64,000 nucleotides of DNA. It comes from Alteromonas sp. BL110. GTDB taxonomy: Bacteria; Pseudomonadota; Gammaproteobacteria; Enterobacterales; Alteromonadaceae. The position numbers and the translations under genes were made by a program. The notes beneath the pieces were generated by a model, which worked only from the letters and a program-made list of their open reading frames with translations, was not told the DNA's origin and searched no databases. Numbering within the stretch: the first letter of the stretch is position 1; every line of letters starts with the position of its first letter. The stretch is taken from positions 930,001-994,000 of the forward strand of contig NZ_CP031967.1 in the NCBI RefSeq assembly GCF_003443615.1. Direction: 5' to 3'. This document shows, piece by piece, positions 1 to 8,847 of the stretch.

Positions 1-223
1 AGTACATTTTGTCTTGCGCTTTACGGCCTGTAACCGCAACTTTTTCAGCATTGATTACGATGATGTAATCACCAGTGTCCACGTGAGGTGTGTACTCTGG
101 CTTGTGCTTACCACGAAGGCGTAGTGCGATTTCAGAAGCCAAACGGCCTAGAGTTTTGTCTGTGGCGTCTACCACATACCAGTCACGTTGTACCGTTTCT
201 GGCTTAGCAACAAAAGTTTTCAT
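1..223 (-). CDS. rplM: 50S ribosomal protein L13, N-terminal part (cut by window edge)
   Basis: The reverse strand reads [20 protein letters not shown] followed by [20 protein letters not shown], the highly conserved start of ribosomal protein L13 of the large subunit. The ATG lies at 221-223, preceded by a purine-rich stretch (GGGTGAATTTGAAA). Only about 74 codons are present; the rest, and probably rpsI behind it, lie outside the window. The family and start are clear from sequence; the operon partner is an inference from other gammaproteobacteria. Confidence 0.95.
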   Translation of the reverse strand, partial: MKTFVAKPETVQRDWYVVDATDKTLGRLASEIALRLRGKHKPEYTPHVDTGDYIIVINAEKVAVTGRKAQDKMY

Positions 224-366
224 TTTCAAATTCACCCGAATAATATCGTCGTTACTGATTTCTGAACACCAGAAATCACCTTAAAATCAACACAAAGACC
301 CCTTCGAGCCGGCTGATTCTTCCACCTTCCCAAAGGTGGGCGTAACTGGGCAGGGCGCGAATTATA
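224..366 (-). promoter_or_regulatory. rplM promoter -10 and 5' leader with hairpin
   Basis: A perfect TATAAT lies on the minus strand at 361-366, but the -35 region is poor (GTTCGC). Transcription would start near 354 and give a leader of about 130 nt. The leader contains a 7-bp hairpin (CCACCTT/AAGGTGG with a 4-nt loop, 322-339). rplM-rpsI of E. coli is autoregulated by L13 through its leader, so this hairpin could serve a similar role, but I cannot show that. The rest of the gap up to 718 holds no gene that I trust. Confidence 0.45.
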
Positions 367-659
367 CAGGAATTGAAGGAAATGCGAACCCCTAACGACA
401 AAAAACATGGATAAAATTCCATCATCGGCCGATGACAAAGAAACTGAGTTAAGGTACTGTACATCCGTTGCATTCAATTCTTCTAATAACTCTAATGAAA
501 AGACCTCACTTTGTAGCCTCAATTTTTATGCTGCTCGCACTAACGAACCTATCGACCAGTTATTTCCTACCCTTCAGAAAACGGGACAAGCAAACCGATA
601 AAGTTCCCAATGGATTGAACCAACTTCAGTATTAAATACAGCCTTTCTTTACTCATTAG

Positions 660-679
660 TGACCACGCTTTAATGGTCA
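660..679. promoter_or_regulatory. dyad symmetry upstream of exported TPR-like gene
   Basis: A perfect 6-bp inverted repeat, TGACCA-N8-TGGTCA, lies about 40 bp before the ATG at 719. This size and position fit an operator for a dimeric regulator, but the regulator is unknown and a repeat this short can arise by chance. Confidence 0.25.
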
Positions 680-718
680 TATTCTTTATCTAATCAAACT
701 CTTTTATTTGGGACTATC

Positions 719-1369
719 ATGACAATTAAAAAACGACTTTCCTCCCTTATTATCGCAGGATTAGCATCAGCGACATTCATTACTCCGGTGGCGGCCTCAC
801 CCGATGAACTGCTTAAGCTTCAACAACAGTGGGCTACCGTGAATTATCAATTAGAGGGCGACGCGCAACTTACCGCCTTTTCCGAACTTATCGAACAAGC
901 TACAAAGCTCGTAGAGCAATCTGAAAATAGTGCAGAATCTCTTACTTGGCTGGCCATTGCTCAATCGAGTACCGCAAGTGTAAAAGGGGGGTTAGGCGCC
1001 CTAGATTTTGCTGAAAGTGCGAAAGAAAACTTAGAACTCGCCATAAAAAAAGAAGAAGCGGTGCTAGATGGAACGGCGTTAACGGTTTTAGCCGCGCTTT
1101 ATCACAAAGTACCGGGCTGGCCTGTAAGTTTTGGTAGTGATAAAAAAGCTGAAAAGCTATTTAAACGCGCACTAGAAATTAGTCCACATGGCATGGACCA
1201 GAACTTTTTCTATGCGGAATACCTTTTCGATGAAGGTGAATACAAAGAAGCACAAGCCTTTTTAACCCGCGCTCAAAACGCGCCTGAAAAAGCTAATCGT
1301 CCACTAGCAGATGAAAAGCGTAGGGAAGAAATCGCTGCCCTCCAAGCAAGATTAGATACTAAAGCTTAG
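719..1369 (+). CDS. exported TPR-like protein of unknown function
   Basis: This 216-residue protein has a clean Sec signal peptide (residues 1-26, KKR then a hydrophobic run ending VAAS). The mature part is all alpha-helical in appearance, with TPR-like stretches such as KAEKLFKRALEISPHG (about 138-155) and FFYAEYLFDEGEYKEAQAFL. It is probably a periplasmic scaffold or interaction protein. It converges on the TonB-dependent receptor at 1532-3550, and a functional link is possible but not shown. The ATG at 719 is the natural start because the signal peptide begins there. I do not recognise a named family. Confidence 0.75.
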   Translation: MTIKKRLSSLIIAGLASATFITPVAASPDELLKLQQQWATVNYQLEGDAQLTAFSELIEQATKLVEQSENSAESLTWLAIAQSSTASVKGGLGALDFAESAKENLELAIKKEEAVLDGTALTVLAALYHKVPGWPVSFGSDKKAEKLFKRALEISPHGMDQNFFYAEYLFDEGEYKEAQAFLTRAQNAPEKANRPLADEKRREEIAALQARLDTKA

Positions 1370-1531
1370 TATCTAACTTTGCTTGGAGAGCAGATTGATA
1401 AGTAAAGGTGGACGTTGTCACTAACTTTCCACCTTCACTCTATCAACGCCACTTAATCAATGCTGCTTTACAGCCTAGGCTTTGTCGCTTTTTCTGCAAT
1501 CTTCACCGACTGCCAGTGTCTTGTTTACTTC

Positions 1532-3550
1532 CTATCCACCAAATTTAATGCGCACACCTGCATTGGCAATAAAGCCATCGTTGCGTGACCAGATATCGGT
1601 TGTCCAACGTCCACTTGGAGCTTGTGACTGCAACAATAACGGGTGCTCATCGGTTTGCTGAACATCAAGCAAGTTTTCTAAGTTTAAGAACCAGCTGTAG
1701 CGACCTGTCGTTATTTGTCCGAGCAAACCTAAATGCCAATAAGGCTTGGTATGGGTTATATAGGGGTTATCGTCTACACGCTGAACGCCAGTATAGTACG
1801 CCTCAAAACCTAGCATGAACTTACCGTGCTGCTCCCACATAGCTACAAAGCCAGCTGAATGCTGTGGTGTTAGTGCAAGCTCGCGCCTTCCATTAGCATT
1901 GGGAACTTCTTCTGTGGCATCTAAATAAAGATAGCTTGCGGTTAACTTCAGGTCTTTCCAATAGTAGCGAAGTAAGACTTCAGAACCTCTAATTTTCGAT
2001 TCACCTTCTGCGTTTACTAAGCGTACGTTTGTAGGCGGTGTTCCATTGCTCGTTTCTACCGTTTCTAAGCGAGTCACGTTATCAACGTTAGAGCCAAACA
2101 AGGTAAGACTGGTTTCAATATCGTCAAAACGATAAGTAACATCTAAAGATGCGGTCTGTGCTTGTTCCTCTTGAAGACCATCTATTGGCAATAAACGTGA
2201 CAGTCCGGCAGCTTCGATTTCTTCAACAAAAGGCGTGGGGGCGAAATACCCTTCTCCATAAGAGCCTCTAATCGTGACATCGCCTGGGCGATATAAAAAC
2301 GATACTCGTGGGCTAAATTGAGTACCATATTCACTGTGATCGTCTAGCCTTGCACTCGCTGACGTTGTGAGTTCATCGCTTATTTGATAATCCACCTGGG
2401 TAAAGATACCCGGAACCTCATAGCTGTAGTCAAAAGATGCGAAAGTATCCGAATCGTAAATATTAGATTGATAGGCGACCCCAACCAACCAATCACTTTT
2501 GTCTGTGTACCCAGCCAAACTGGTTTCAGCGAGGTAACTTTCGTGTTGATCACTTTCTACGCCTGATAACTCATTGCCGAATTGATGCGTATGTTCTTGG
2601 GACATGGCTGAAAAGCGTGAATTAAGGGTAAGCGTATCGCCAAGAGGCTTTTCAAACACAAGGCCACTATCGATACGCTGTGACTCAAGCCCACGAATAA
2701 AAGAAACGGCATTTTCTCCGGTTCCTACAGTCGCATCACCAACAGTACCGCCTTGACGGTTTTCCGTCATATAACCGGTTGTAAAGTAAAGGCGCTCGCC
2801 CTCATCGCCTTCCCAGAATATACGCGGTCTTACCGTATAGCGTTCATAGCCCGCCAAGTCGGCCCAGCCGTCGTTATCGAGATCTTTTTCACTTTGATGA
2901 TGCGCACCAGCGGTCACTGAGCCGCTTAGGCTGTCGCTAAAGGGGCTTGCCATATAAGTAGTAAAGTCTTGCCCATCACGGGTGGTGAAATTCACTAGAG
3001 CTTCACCTTCAAACTCATCCTTTGGGCGACGAGACACGAGGTTAATGACGCCACCAAGTGCTGAGCCACCGTACAATGACGATGCAGAACCTTTGATAAT
3101 TTCAACGCGCCCTAAGTCTGTGGGGGGAATTTGAAGTAAGCCAATGGACGCTGATTGGTTACCGTAAAGCGGTAGCCCATCAGATAAAAGCTGGGTATAG
3201 CGACCATACAGACCTTGCAGACGTATATTCGCACTGCCAAGAGCTGGAGATGTGGTTTGCATTCTCACACCTCCGGTTTCGGCGACCAACATAGAAATAT
3301 TACCCGGTCGCATCGCAGCCTTTTCCTGAATCTCTTCTCGATTAATCAATTCAACGCGAACAGGCTGATCGTCTGCAATACGACCTGAGCGCGTTGCTTG
3401 AACCACTATTTTTTCGACCTTTTCTTCTTCGTGACTATCGTGTTCACCATGCTCTTTTTCATGAGCATAAGCGTGCGACATAAAAACCGGAGAATTGAAG
3501 GCTGTTAATGCCATGATGAAAAGTGATGGCTTTAAAAGTGTCGTTGGCAT
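1532..3550 (-). CDS. TonB-dependent outer-membrane receptor, His-rich N-terminus
   Basis: About 672 residues. A signal peptide (ending SHAYA) is followed by a histidine/acidic segment (HEKEHGEHDSHEEE), a TonB-box-like KIVVQATR, then a plug domain (PLYGNQSASIGLLQIPPTDL, VEIIKGSASSLYGGSALGGV) and a beta-barrel ending in an aromatic/glycine-rich strand (VRIKFGG). These are hallmarks of the BtuB/CirA-like receptor class in the outer membrane. I start at 3550 (MPTTLL) rather than the ATG at 3568, because GGA lies 5 nt upstream and the signal peptide begins there. The His-rich tail suggests a metal or metallophore ligand such as zinc or copper; this is inference. A TATAAT lies just upstream, on the reverse strand at about 3567-3572. 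Confidence 0.88.
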   Translation of the reverse strand: MPTTLLKPSLFIMALTAFNSPVFMSHAYAHEKEHGEHDSHEEEKVEKIVVQATRSGRIADDQPVRVELINREEIQEKAAMRPGNISMLVAETGGVRMQTTSPALGSANIRLQGLYGRYTQLLSDGLPLYGNQSASIGLLQIPPTDLGRVEIIKGSASSLYGGSALGGVINLVSRRPKDEFEGEALVNFTTRDGQDFTTYMASPFSDSLSGSVTAGAHHQSEKDLDNDGWADLAGYERYTVRPRIFWEGDEGERLYFTTGYMTENRQGGTVGDATVGTGENAVSFIRGLESQRIDSGLVFEKPLGDTLTLNSRFSAMSQEHTHQFGNELSGVESDQHESYLAETSLAGYTDKSDWLVGVAYQSNIYDSDTFASFDYSYEVPGIFTQVDYQISDELTTSASARLDDHSEYGTQFSPRVSFLYRPGDVTIRGSYGEGYFAPTPFVEEIEAAGLSRLLPIDGLQEEQAQTASLDVTYRFDDIETSLTLFGSNVDNVTRLETVETSNGTPPTNVRLVNAEGESKIRGSEVLLRYYWKDLKLTASYLYLDATEEVPNANGRRELALTPQHSAGFVAMWEQHGKFMLGFEAYYTGVQRVDDNPYITHTKPYWHLGLLGQITTGRYSWFLNLENLLDVQQTDEHPLLLQSQAPSGRWTTDIWSRNDGFIANAGVRIKFGG

Positions 3551-3800
3551 GATTATCCATAAATCCATTATACAGAGCGCGCATTACATCATAATTTATT
3601 AACAGTCTCATACTATTCCACCTTATGAAATCATGCATTCAAGGCAAATTCCTGCGTATACACTCTACTTCTTCTACAACGCTACGACGTCACAATTTAT
3701 GGGTGATTCTTAATAGGCTGCATTTATCTGCATGTATAAATTGTAAACAGTGTTCATTTGATACCAGCACTTCTATTATGAAGAAAAAAGGAGTGGCCAT

Positions 3801-4967
3801 ATGCCTAAGATCCCGCGTTCATCAGATAACGACTATACCCATGATATGAGCCAAACGCGTCGGGAATTTATCACGCGCGAAACCGGTACCCAGCTCAAAC
3901 ATTTAGCGCACTATTCCATACCCCCAGATTCACTGTCAGGGAATATCGAGAATTTTACTGGTGTAGCACAGGTACCTATTGGCTTTGCTGGCCCCATGTT
4001 AATAAATGGAGAGCACGCACAAGGCGAGTTCTACGTTCCGATGGCAACAACAGAAGGAACATTAACAGCCAGCTACAGCAGAGGCATGCGTCTGACAAGA
4101 GAAGCAGGGGGCATAACCACTACAGTTATCGACGATGCCATGCAACGAGCGCCTATGTTTGCGTTTTCTGATGCGCGTGAAGCCCTTGCATTTGGCAAGT
4201 GGGTCGAACAGAACTTTGACGCCATAAAGCTCGCCTGTGATGACACCACCAGCGTGGGAAAACTAAGGGACATCGAACAATATGCCGCCTCTAAGCTTCG
4301 TTGGCTTAGGTTCAACTTTACCTGTGGCGATGCCGCCGGCCAAAACATGGTCAGTAAAGCTACCAAAGCAGGCTGCGAATGGATTCAAGCAAACTATACA
4401 GGCCGTATTGAACACTTTGTGCTGGCTGCAAACCTTGATACCGATAAAAAGCATTCTCACTTAAACTCGTTACATACCCGAGGAAAGCGTGTTGTGGCTG
4501 AAATCACACTGCCAAAACAACTTATGACGGATATTATGCACTGCCCACCTGAAGCTTTATTTAAACAGCGCCAATACTCAAATATGGGGGCGCTTATGGC
4601 CGGTAGCGTTAACAATGGTGCCCACTTCGCCAACGGCATTACCGCCATTTTTATCGCTTGCGGGCAAGATGTTGCTAACGTAGCAGAGTCATCGGCAGGG
4701 TTTACTTACGCTGAAATTACGCAAAATGGAGATTACTACTTCTCTGTTACGATTCCATCGTTAATTGTAGCCACGTTCGGCGGCGGGACGGGTCTGGCTA
4801 CACAAAATGAATGTTTAAGCGTACTAGGCTGTACACAAAGAGATAGCGTTAACAAGTTTGCCGAGATTGTTGCAGCGACAGTGCTATGTGGGGATCTATC
4901 TCTGGGTTCTGCTGTAGTCGCAGACGAATGGGTAAGCAGTCACGAGCGGCTAGGTAGAAACCGTTAG
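3801..4967 (+). CDS. hydroxymethylglutaryl-CoA reductase, class I type
   Basis: This 388-residue protein matches HMG-CoA reductase, which reduces HMG-CoA to mevalonate with NADPH. Visible hallmarks are ENFTGVAQVPIGFAGP (51-65), PMATTEGTL with the catalytic Glu86, GDAAGQNMVSK with Lys186, the DKK motif (215-217), GQDVANV with Asp290, TFGGGTGLATQ, and a C-terminal SSHERLGRN with His381. All four catalytic residues of the class I enzyme are present. The start at 3801 has a strong AAGGAG about 7 nt upstream. Gammaproteobacteria normally make isoprenoids by the MEP route, so this is an accessory mevalonate-pathway enzyme; comparable genes are known in Vibrio. No other mevalonate gene is in the window. 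Confidence 0.92.
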   Translation: MPKIPRSSDNDYTHDMSQTRREFITRETGTQLKHLAHYSIPPDSLSGNIENFTGVAQVPIGFAGPMLINGEHAQGEFYVPMATTEGTLTASYSRGMRLTREAGGITTTVIDDAMQRAPMFAFSDAREALAFGKWVEQNFDAIKLACDDTTSVGKLRDIEQYAASKLRWLRFNFTCGDAAGQNMVSKATKAGCEWIQANYTGRIEHFVLAANLDTDKKHSHLNSLHTRGKRVVAEITLPKQLMTDIMHCPPEALFKQRQYSNMGALMAGSVNNGAHFANGITAIFIACGQDVANVAESSAGFTYAEITQNGDYYFSVTIPSLIVATFGGGTGLATQNECLSVLGCTQRDSVNKFAEIVAATVLCGDLSLGSAVVADEWVSSHERLGRNR

Positions 4968-5052
4968 AACTAGAGGATTAGCCGCAGCCTGACTTCCATT
5001 GAGAAAGGACGAGCGAACTCGAGCAAAGAACCATTGAGTTCTGATACAAATA

Positions 5053-5421
5053 CTAAATGGCTGGAATGCTAGGGCGTGTAACCACAAAGTACGCGCCTAT
5101 ACCCATAAAGGTTGCAATGCCTATATAAGCGGGGATGGGCATCGATGCAAATAGACAAATAAGAATAAAACTTATCAGCATACTGCAACACGCTATGCAT
5201 TTTACCTTTTTAGATATTGCACCGTGTTTACGCCACGCAACCAGACTAGGCCCATATTTGGGGTGCTGAATAAGCCAGCTCTCAAGGCGTGGTGAAGATT
5301 TGGTAAAACAGAAAAGCGCGCCTATCAAAAATACCGTTGTTGGCATTATGGGTAAGAAGGCACCTACAATACCTAAGGACGTTAAAAACAACCCTAACGA
5401 TAAATACAGTACTTTTTTCAT
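5053..5421 (-). CDS. YbaN/DUF454 family inner-membrane protein
   Basis: A 122-residue protein with an N-terminal membrane helix pair (LYLSLGLFLTSLGIVGAFLP) and a C-terminal pair (ACCSMLISFILICLFASM and the following helix). The central segment PIMPTTVFLIGALFCFTKSS plus ESWLIQHPKYGPSLVAWRKHGAI is the signature of the DUF454 (YbaN) family, whose function is unknown. I start at the ATG at 5421 (MKKVLY), the normal family start; a longer reading to 5469 adds 16 residues with no family resemblance. The 302-bp gap to mazG (5422-5723) holds only AT-rich DNA and a small GTGTTG/CAACAC hairpin near 5459-5475; I see no gene there. Confidence 0.85.
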   Translation of the reverse strand: MKKVLYLSLGLFLTSLGIVGAFLPIMPTTVFLIGALFCFTKSSPRLESWLIQHPKYGPSLVAWRKHGAISKKVKCIACCSMLISFILICLFASMPIPAYIGIATFMGIGAYFVVTRPSIPAI

Positions 5422-5723
5422 ATAACAGTTACGCCCAATCCAATCCAACTCCGTGGTCAGTGTTGTCACTCAACACCAGCTTAGCACCATTCCAAGGTCC
5501 TAGTTTTATACACAGATTATAGACAAATTGGATCTGCATGCCCTTGTCGTAAATCAAACCTACTCATTAACCTTATGACAAAATAATGTATTTTCCATCT
5601 ACATTGGTCTAATTTTTTTGCGTTTACGTGTGGCCTATTTATAAATATGTCGCCAAATATCATTTGACCAAAGGAGTCGTGGAATAATCTGTGTCAGTGT
5701 TTTGAACCTGTTGCTAGAGCAAT

Positions 5724-6674
5724 TCACTTAGTATTGGAAGACTGTTTAACCTGCTGCCACAAAGCTTCCATTTCATCTAGAGTCAGTGCTTCGAGCTTCT
5801 CGTCCTGCTCTGCCGCCAAACGCTCTACGCCTTTGAAACGGTAAGCAAACTTATTACTGGCGTTGCGAAGCGCTGTATCAGCATCTACCTTACAATGCCT
5901 TGCTAGATTGACCATAGCAAAAAGTGCATCGCCAATTTCTTCTTCGATAGCCTGTTGGTTATCGTGCATACTACTACTCAAAGACTTTTCATCAGTACTG
6001 TTAGCACATAGAAGACGCTGCTTCATATCAAGCTCTTGCTGAATCTCTTCTACTTCTTCACGCACTTTGTCTATAACAGGTGCAGCGTCAGGCCAGTCAA
6101 AGCCTACCTTGGCACAGGCTTTCTGCAACTTTTGCGCATACATGAGTGCTGGCATGCCTTTAGGTACATTATCTAAAATACTGGTTTCTACGGCGTGGTC
6201 ACTCTGCTCTGAGCCCTGTTTTCTAAGCCGCTTTTTAAGCTGCTTTTCTTGTGCTTTAATCGCATCCCACTGCGCGTTTAAGGCACTATCGCTCAATGGT
6301 GTACGTTCTTTGTTTGTACCGCCTAACACATCGTTTTCTGATTGTGCACTAAAGACATGAGGATGACGACGCACGAGTTTTTCGCTAATGCTTTGCGCCA
6401 CATCGTCAAAAGAGAACGCCTTTGATTCACTGGCAATTTGTGCATAAAACACCACTTGAAACAGCAAATCACCTAGTTCATCTTTAATATCTTGCATATC
6501 ACCAGTGGCAATAGCATCCGCCACTTCATAGGCTTCTTCTATGGTGTAGCGAGTTAGGCTTTGCATGGTTTGTTTAACGTCCCACGGACAGCCCGACTGG
6601 GGGTCGCGCAGCTGCATCATAATTTCAAGCAGCCGCTGCATTTCGTCAAGGCTAGCTTTGCTTGCGTTTTGCAT
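5724..6674 (-). CDS. mazG: nucleoside triphosphate pyrophosphohydrolase MazG
   Basis: MazG hydrolyses NTPs and dNTPs to the monophosphate and PPi; in E. coli it is linked to relA and the stringent response. The N-terminal MazG domain shows the conserved CPWDVKQTMQSLTRYTIEEAYE and the metal-binding ELGDLLFQVVFYA. A second, C-terminal MazG domain carries FDWPDAAPVIDKVREEVEEI and EEEIGDALFAMVNLAR. At 316 residues it is longer than usual (about 265-280), through a linker rich in Lys/Arg/Ser and an insertion of about 30 residues just before EEEIGDALF. The ATG has AAAGG 8-9 nt upstream. The gene overlaps the end of relA by 23 bp, so the two are translationally linked. Confidence 0.96.
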   Translation of the reverse strand: MQNASKASLDEMQRLLEIMMQLRDPQSGCPWDVKQTMQSLTRYTIEEAYEVADAIATGDMQDIKDELGDLLFQVVFYAQIASESKAFSFDDVAQSISEKLVRRHPHVFSAQSENDVLGGTNKERTPLSDSALNAQWDAIKAQEKQLKKRLRKQGSEQSDHAVETSILDNVPKGMPALMYAQKLQKACAKVGFDWPDAAPVIDKVREEVEEIQQELDMKQRLLCANSTDEKSLSSSMHDNQQAIEEEIGDALFAMVNLARHCKVDADTALRNASNKFAYRFKGVERLAAEQDEKLEALTLDEMEALWQQVKQSSNTK

Positions 6675-8835
6675 CTGTCACGCCTTTAAGCTGTCGCAAT
6701 TGGGTTAAGACTTTTGACACTCTCTCAAGGTCATTAACCTCGATGGATATGGTAATAAGCGCCGTCTGCCTATTTTTATCACTTAAGCTGTTTACCCCTA
6801 AAAGCGGCACGTTTTCATTCGCTAAGACCGTAGTAATATCGCGCAATAAGCCGTTTCTATCGTGGCAAAATATATCAATGCCTGTCTCAAAGCCCACTTT
6901 AAGCTCATGGGACCAATTTACTTCTATCTGCCGCTCAGGGTGCTGTGACAATAAGTGCTGCAGCTGACTGCAGCTTTCTTTATGAACGCTTACGCCGCGG
7001 CCCTGCGTGATATAGCCTAAAATAGCTTCGCCGGGTACTGGCTTACAGCAGTTAGCTAGCTGACTCATTAAGTGCCCTACGCCCTGCACCACTACCGCGT
7101 CTTTTTTGCCCGTACCGCCCGCAGTTTTGCGTGTTTTTACCTTAGGGCTAATTTCAGGCTCAAGGGCTGGAGGCTCTTGCAAGTGATGAATAAAGTTAAT
7201 CACCTGCATAACACGCACATCACCGGCACCTACCGCGGTGTACAAGTCATCAAGAGTTTGTAAATTAAACTTCTCAAACGCCTCATTAGGTACTTTGGCA
7301 GGCAAGTGTGCCCGCTGCAGTTCACGCTCAAGCAGCTCTTTACCGGCTGCAAGGTTTTTATCTCTGTCCTGCTTTTTAAAGAAGGAATGGATAGTGGCGC
7401 GGGCCCGTGACGAATGCACATAGCCAAGGCCAGGATGCATCCAGTCGCGACTTGGGTTGGGCTCTTTCCCTGTTAAAACTTCTATCTGGTCGCCACTTTG
7501 TAGTAAATAAGTAAAAGGTACTATGCGTCCATTCACTTTTGCGCCAATGCAGCGGTGGCCTACATTACTATGAATGTAGTAAGCAAAATCAAGAGGCGTA
7601 GCGCCTTGAGGAAGGTCAATAACATCCCCTTTTGGTGTGAACACGTACACTCTATCGTCAAACACCTGACTGCGAAGCTCTTCAACCAAATCACCTGATT
7701 CAGCTACTTCTTCTTGCCATGCAAGTATGCGACGAAGCCAGTTTATGCGCTCGTCATAGCCGGATTGTTTACCCGTACTGCCCTCTTTGTATTTCCAGTG
7801 AGCAGCCACACCCAGCTCTGCGTCCTGATGCATTTTCTGGGTACGAATTTGAATCTCCACCGACTTCCCTTCAGGCCCCACAATAACCGTGTGTATAGAC
7901 TGGTAACCATTAGGTTTGGGGGTTGCGATATAGTCGTCGAACTCGTTAGGTAAGTGCTTGTAGCTTGCGTGAACGGTACCAAGCGCTGCATAACAATCTT
8001 GTAGGCGCTCGGCGATAATACGCACTGCACGGATATCAAAAAGCTGCTCGAACGTAAGGCGCTTTTTCTGCATTTTTTTCCAAATGCTGAAAATATGCTT
8101 GGGACGGCCATAAACTTCAGCGCGGATCTCTTCACCATCAAGTAAGCCTTGTAAATCGCCGACAATAGTTTCTATGTACTCGGCGCGCTCTCTGCGCTTA
8201 CCGTCTAACTGCTTGGCAATTTGTTTGTAGGTAACGGGGTGTAAGTAACGAAACGCGAGGTCTTCAAGTTCCCACTTTAACTGTCCAATGCCCAAGCGGT
8301 TTGCCAATGGCGCATAAATACTGGCGCACTCACGGGCCACCATAACACGGGTTTCTTCGTCGGCTTTTTTAACCTGTTGTAGTGCACAAATACGTTCGGC
8401 CATCTTAATAACAACGGCGCGTACGTCTTCTACCATAGCAAGCAGCATACGTCGAATGCTGTCTATATGCTGCTCATCTGATCTCTCGGCAAAGCCAGAG
8501 CCGTTCACTTTACGGGCATGTAACGACTTAATGGCATCCATTCGACGCACGCCAACGATAAGGTCTCGAATCTCCCCACCAAACTCATCAACAATATCTT
8601 CTTCACTTAAAGCATGCTGTTCGCAATAAGGAAACACCAGGGCAGCCTGAAGCGTTGCATCATCCATATTAAGTTGACACAAAATCTCAACCATTTCCTG
8701 GCCAACCAATAGCCGCTCTGGAATGGAAGACACTGCACTTAGCTTATCTTTTGTTTCAGCACCTAGCTCAAGACTGTCTAACCAGGCTTCAAAGGGGGGC
8801 CGGTCTGCTTCGTGGACCTTTCTTGTTGATACCAT
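6652..8835 (-). CDS. relA: GTP pyrophosphokinase RelA, (p)ppGpp synthetase I
   Basis: The 727-residue protein aligns along its whole length with E. coli RelA. It has a degenerate N-terminal hydrolase domain (no HD pair), the synthetase domain with PRPKHIFSIWKKMQ-like and EFDDYIATPKPNGYQSIHT motifs, ELGVAAHWKYKEG, a TGS domain (VYVFTPKGDVIDLPQGATPL), the zinc-finger region with paired cysteines (LANCCKPVPGEAILGYI) and a C-terminal ACT domain. RelA senses uncharged tRNA on stalled ribosomes and makes (p)ppGpp. The start MVSTR corresponds to MVAVR of E. coli, although the Shine-Dalgarno (AAAGG) is close to the ATG. It follows rlmD by 12 bp and overlaps mazG. Confidence 0.97.
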   Translation of the reverse strand: MVSTRKVHEADRPPFEAWLDSLELGAETKDKLSAVSSIPERLLVGQEMVEILCQLNMDDATLQAALVFPYCEQHALSEEDIVDEFGGEIRDLIVGVRRMDAIKSLHARKVNGSGFAERSDEQHIDSIRRMLLAMVEDVRAVVIKMAERICALQQVKKADEETRVMVARECASIYAPLANRLGIGQLKWELEDLAFRYLHPVTYKQIAKQLDGKRRERAEYIETIVGDLQGLLDGEEIRAEVYGRPKHIFSIWKKMQKKRLTFEQLFDIRAVRIIAERLQDCYAALGTVHASYKHLPNEFDDYIATPKPNGYQSIHTVIVGPEGKSVEIQIRTQKMHQDAELGVAAHWKYKEGSTGKQSGYDERINWLRRILAWQEEVAESGDLVEELRSQVFDDRVYVFTPKGDVIDLPQGATPLDFAYYIHSNVGHRCIGAKVNGRIVPFTYLLQSGDQIEVLTGKEPNPSRDWMHPGLGYVHSSRARATIHSFFKKQDRDKNLAAGKELLERELQRAHLPAKVPNEAFEKFNLQTLDDLYTAVGAGDVRVMQVINFIHHLQEPPALEPEISPKVKTRKTAGGTGKKDAVVVQGVGHLMSQLANCCKPVPGEAILGYITQGRGVSVHKESCSQLQHLLSQHPERQIEVNWSHELKVGFETGIDIFCHDRNGLLRDITTVLANENVPLLGVNSLSDKNRQTALITISIEVNDLERVSKVLTQLRQLKGVTDAKRKQS

Positions 8836-8847
8836 ATCCTTTACTCG

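Noticed and set aside
407..601. 64-codon open frame upstream of the exported TPR-like gene
   Set aside because: No Shine-Dalgarno, no recognisable protein, and it overlaps the rplM promoter side. It is most likely a chance frame.
1395..1446. Long interrupted stem (TTGATA...AGGTGGA / TCCACCT...TATCAA) behind the exported TPR-like gene
   Set aside because: The stem is interrupted and has no T run, so I do not call it a terminator.
3545..3565. Fur-box-like GATAATCAT over the start of the His-rich receptor gene
   Set aside because: Only 11 of 19 consensus positions match and the site overlaps the start codon.
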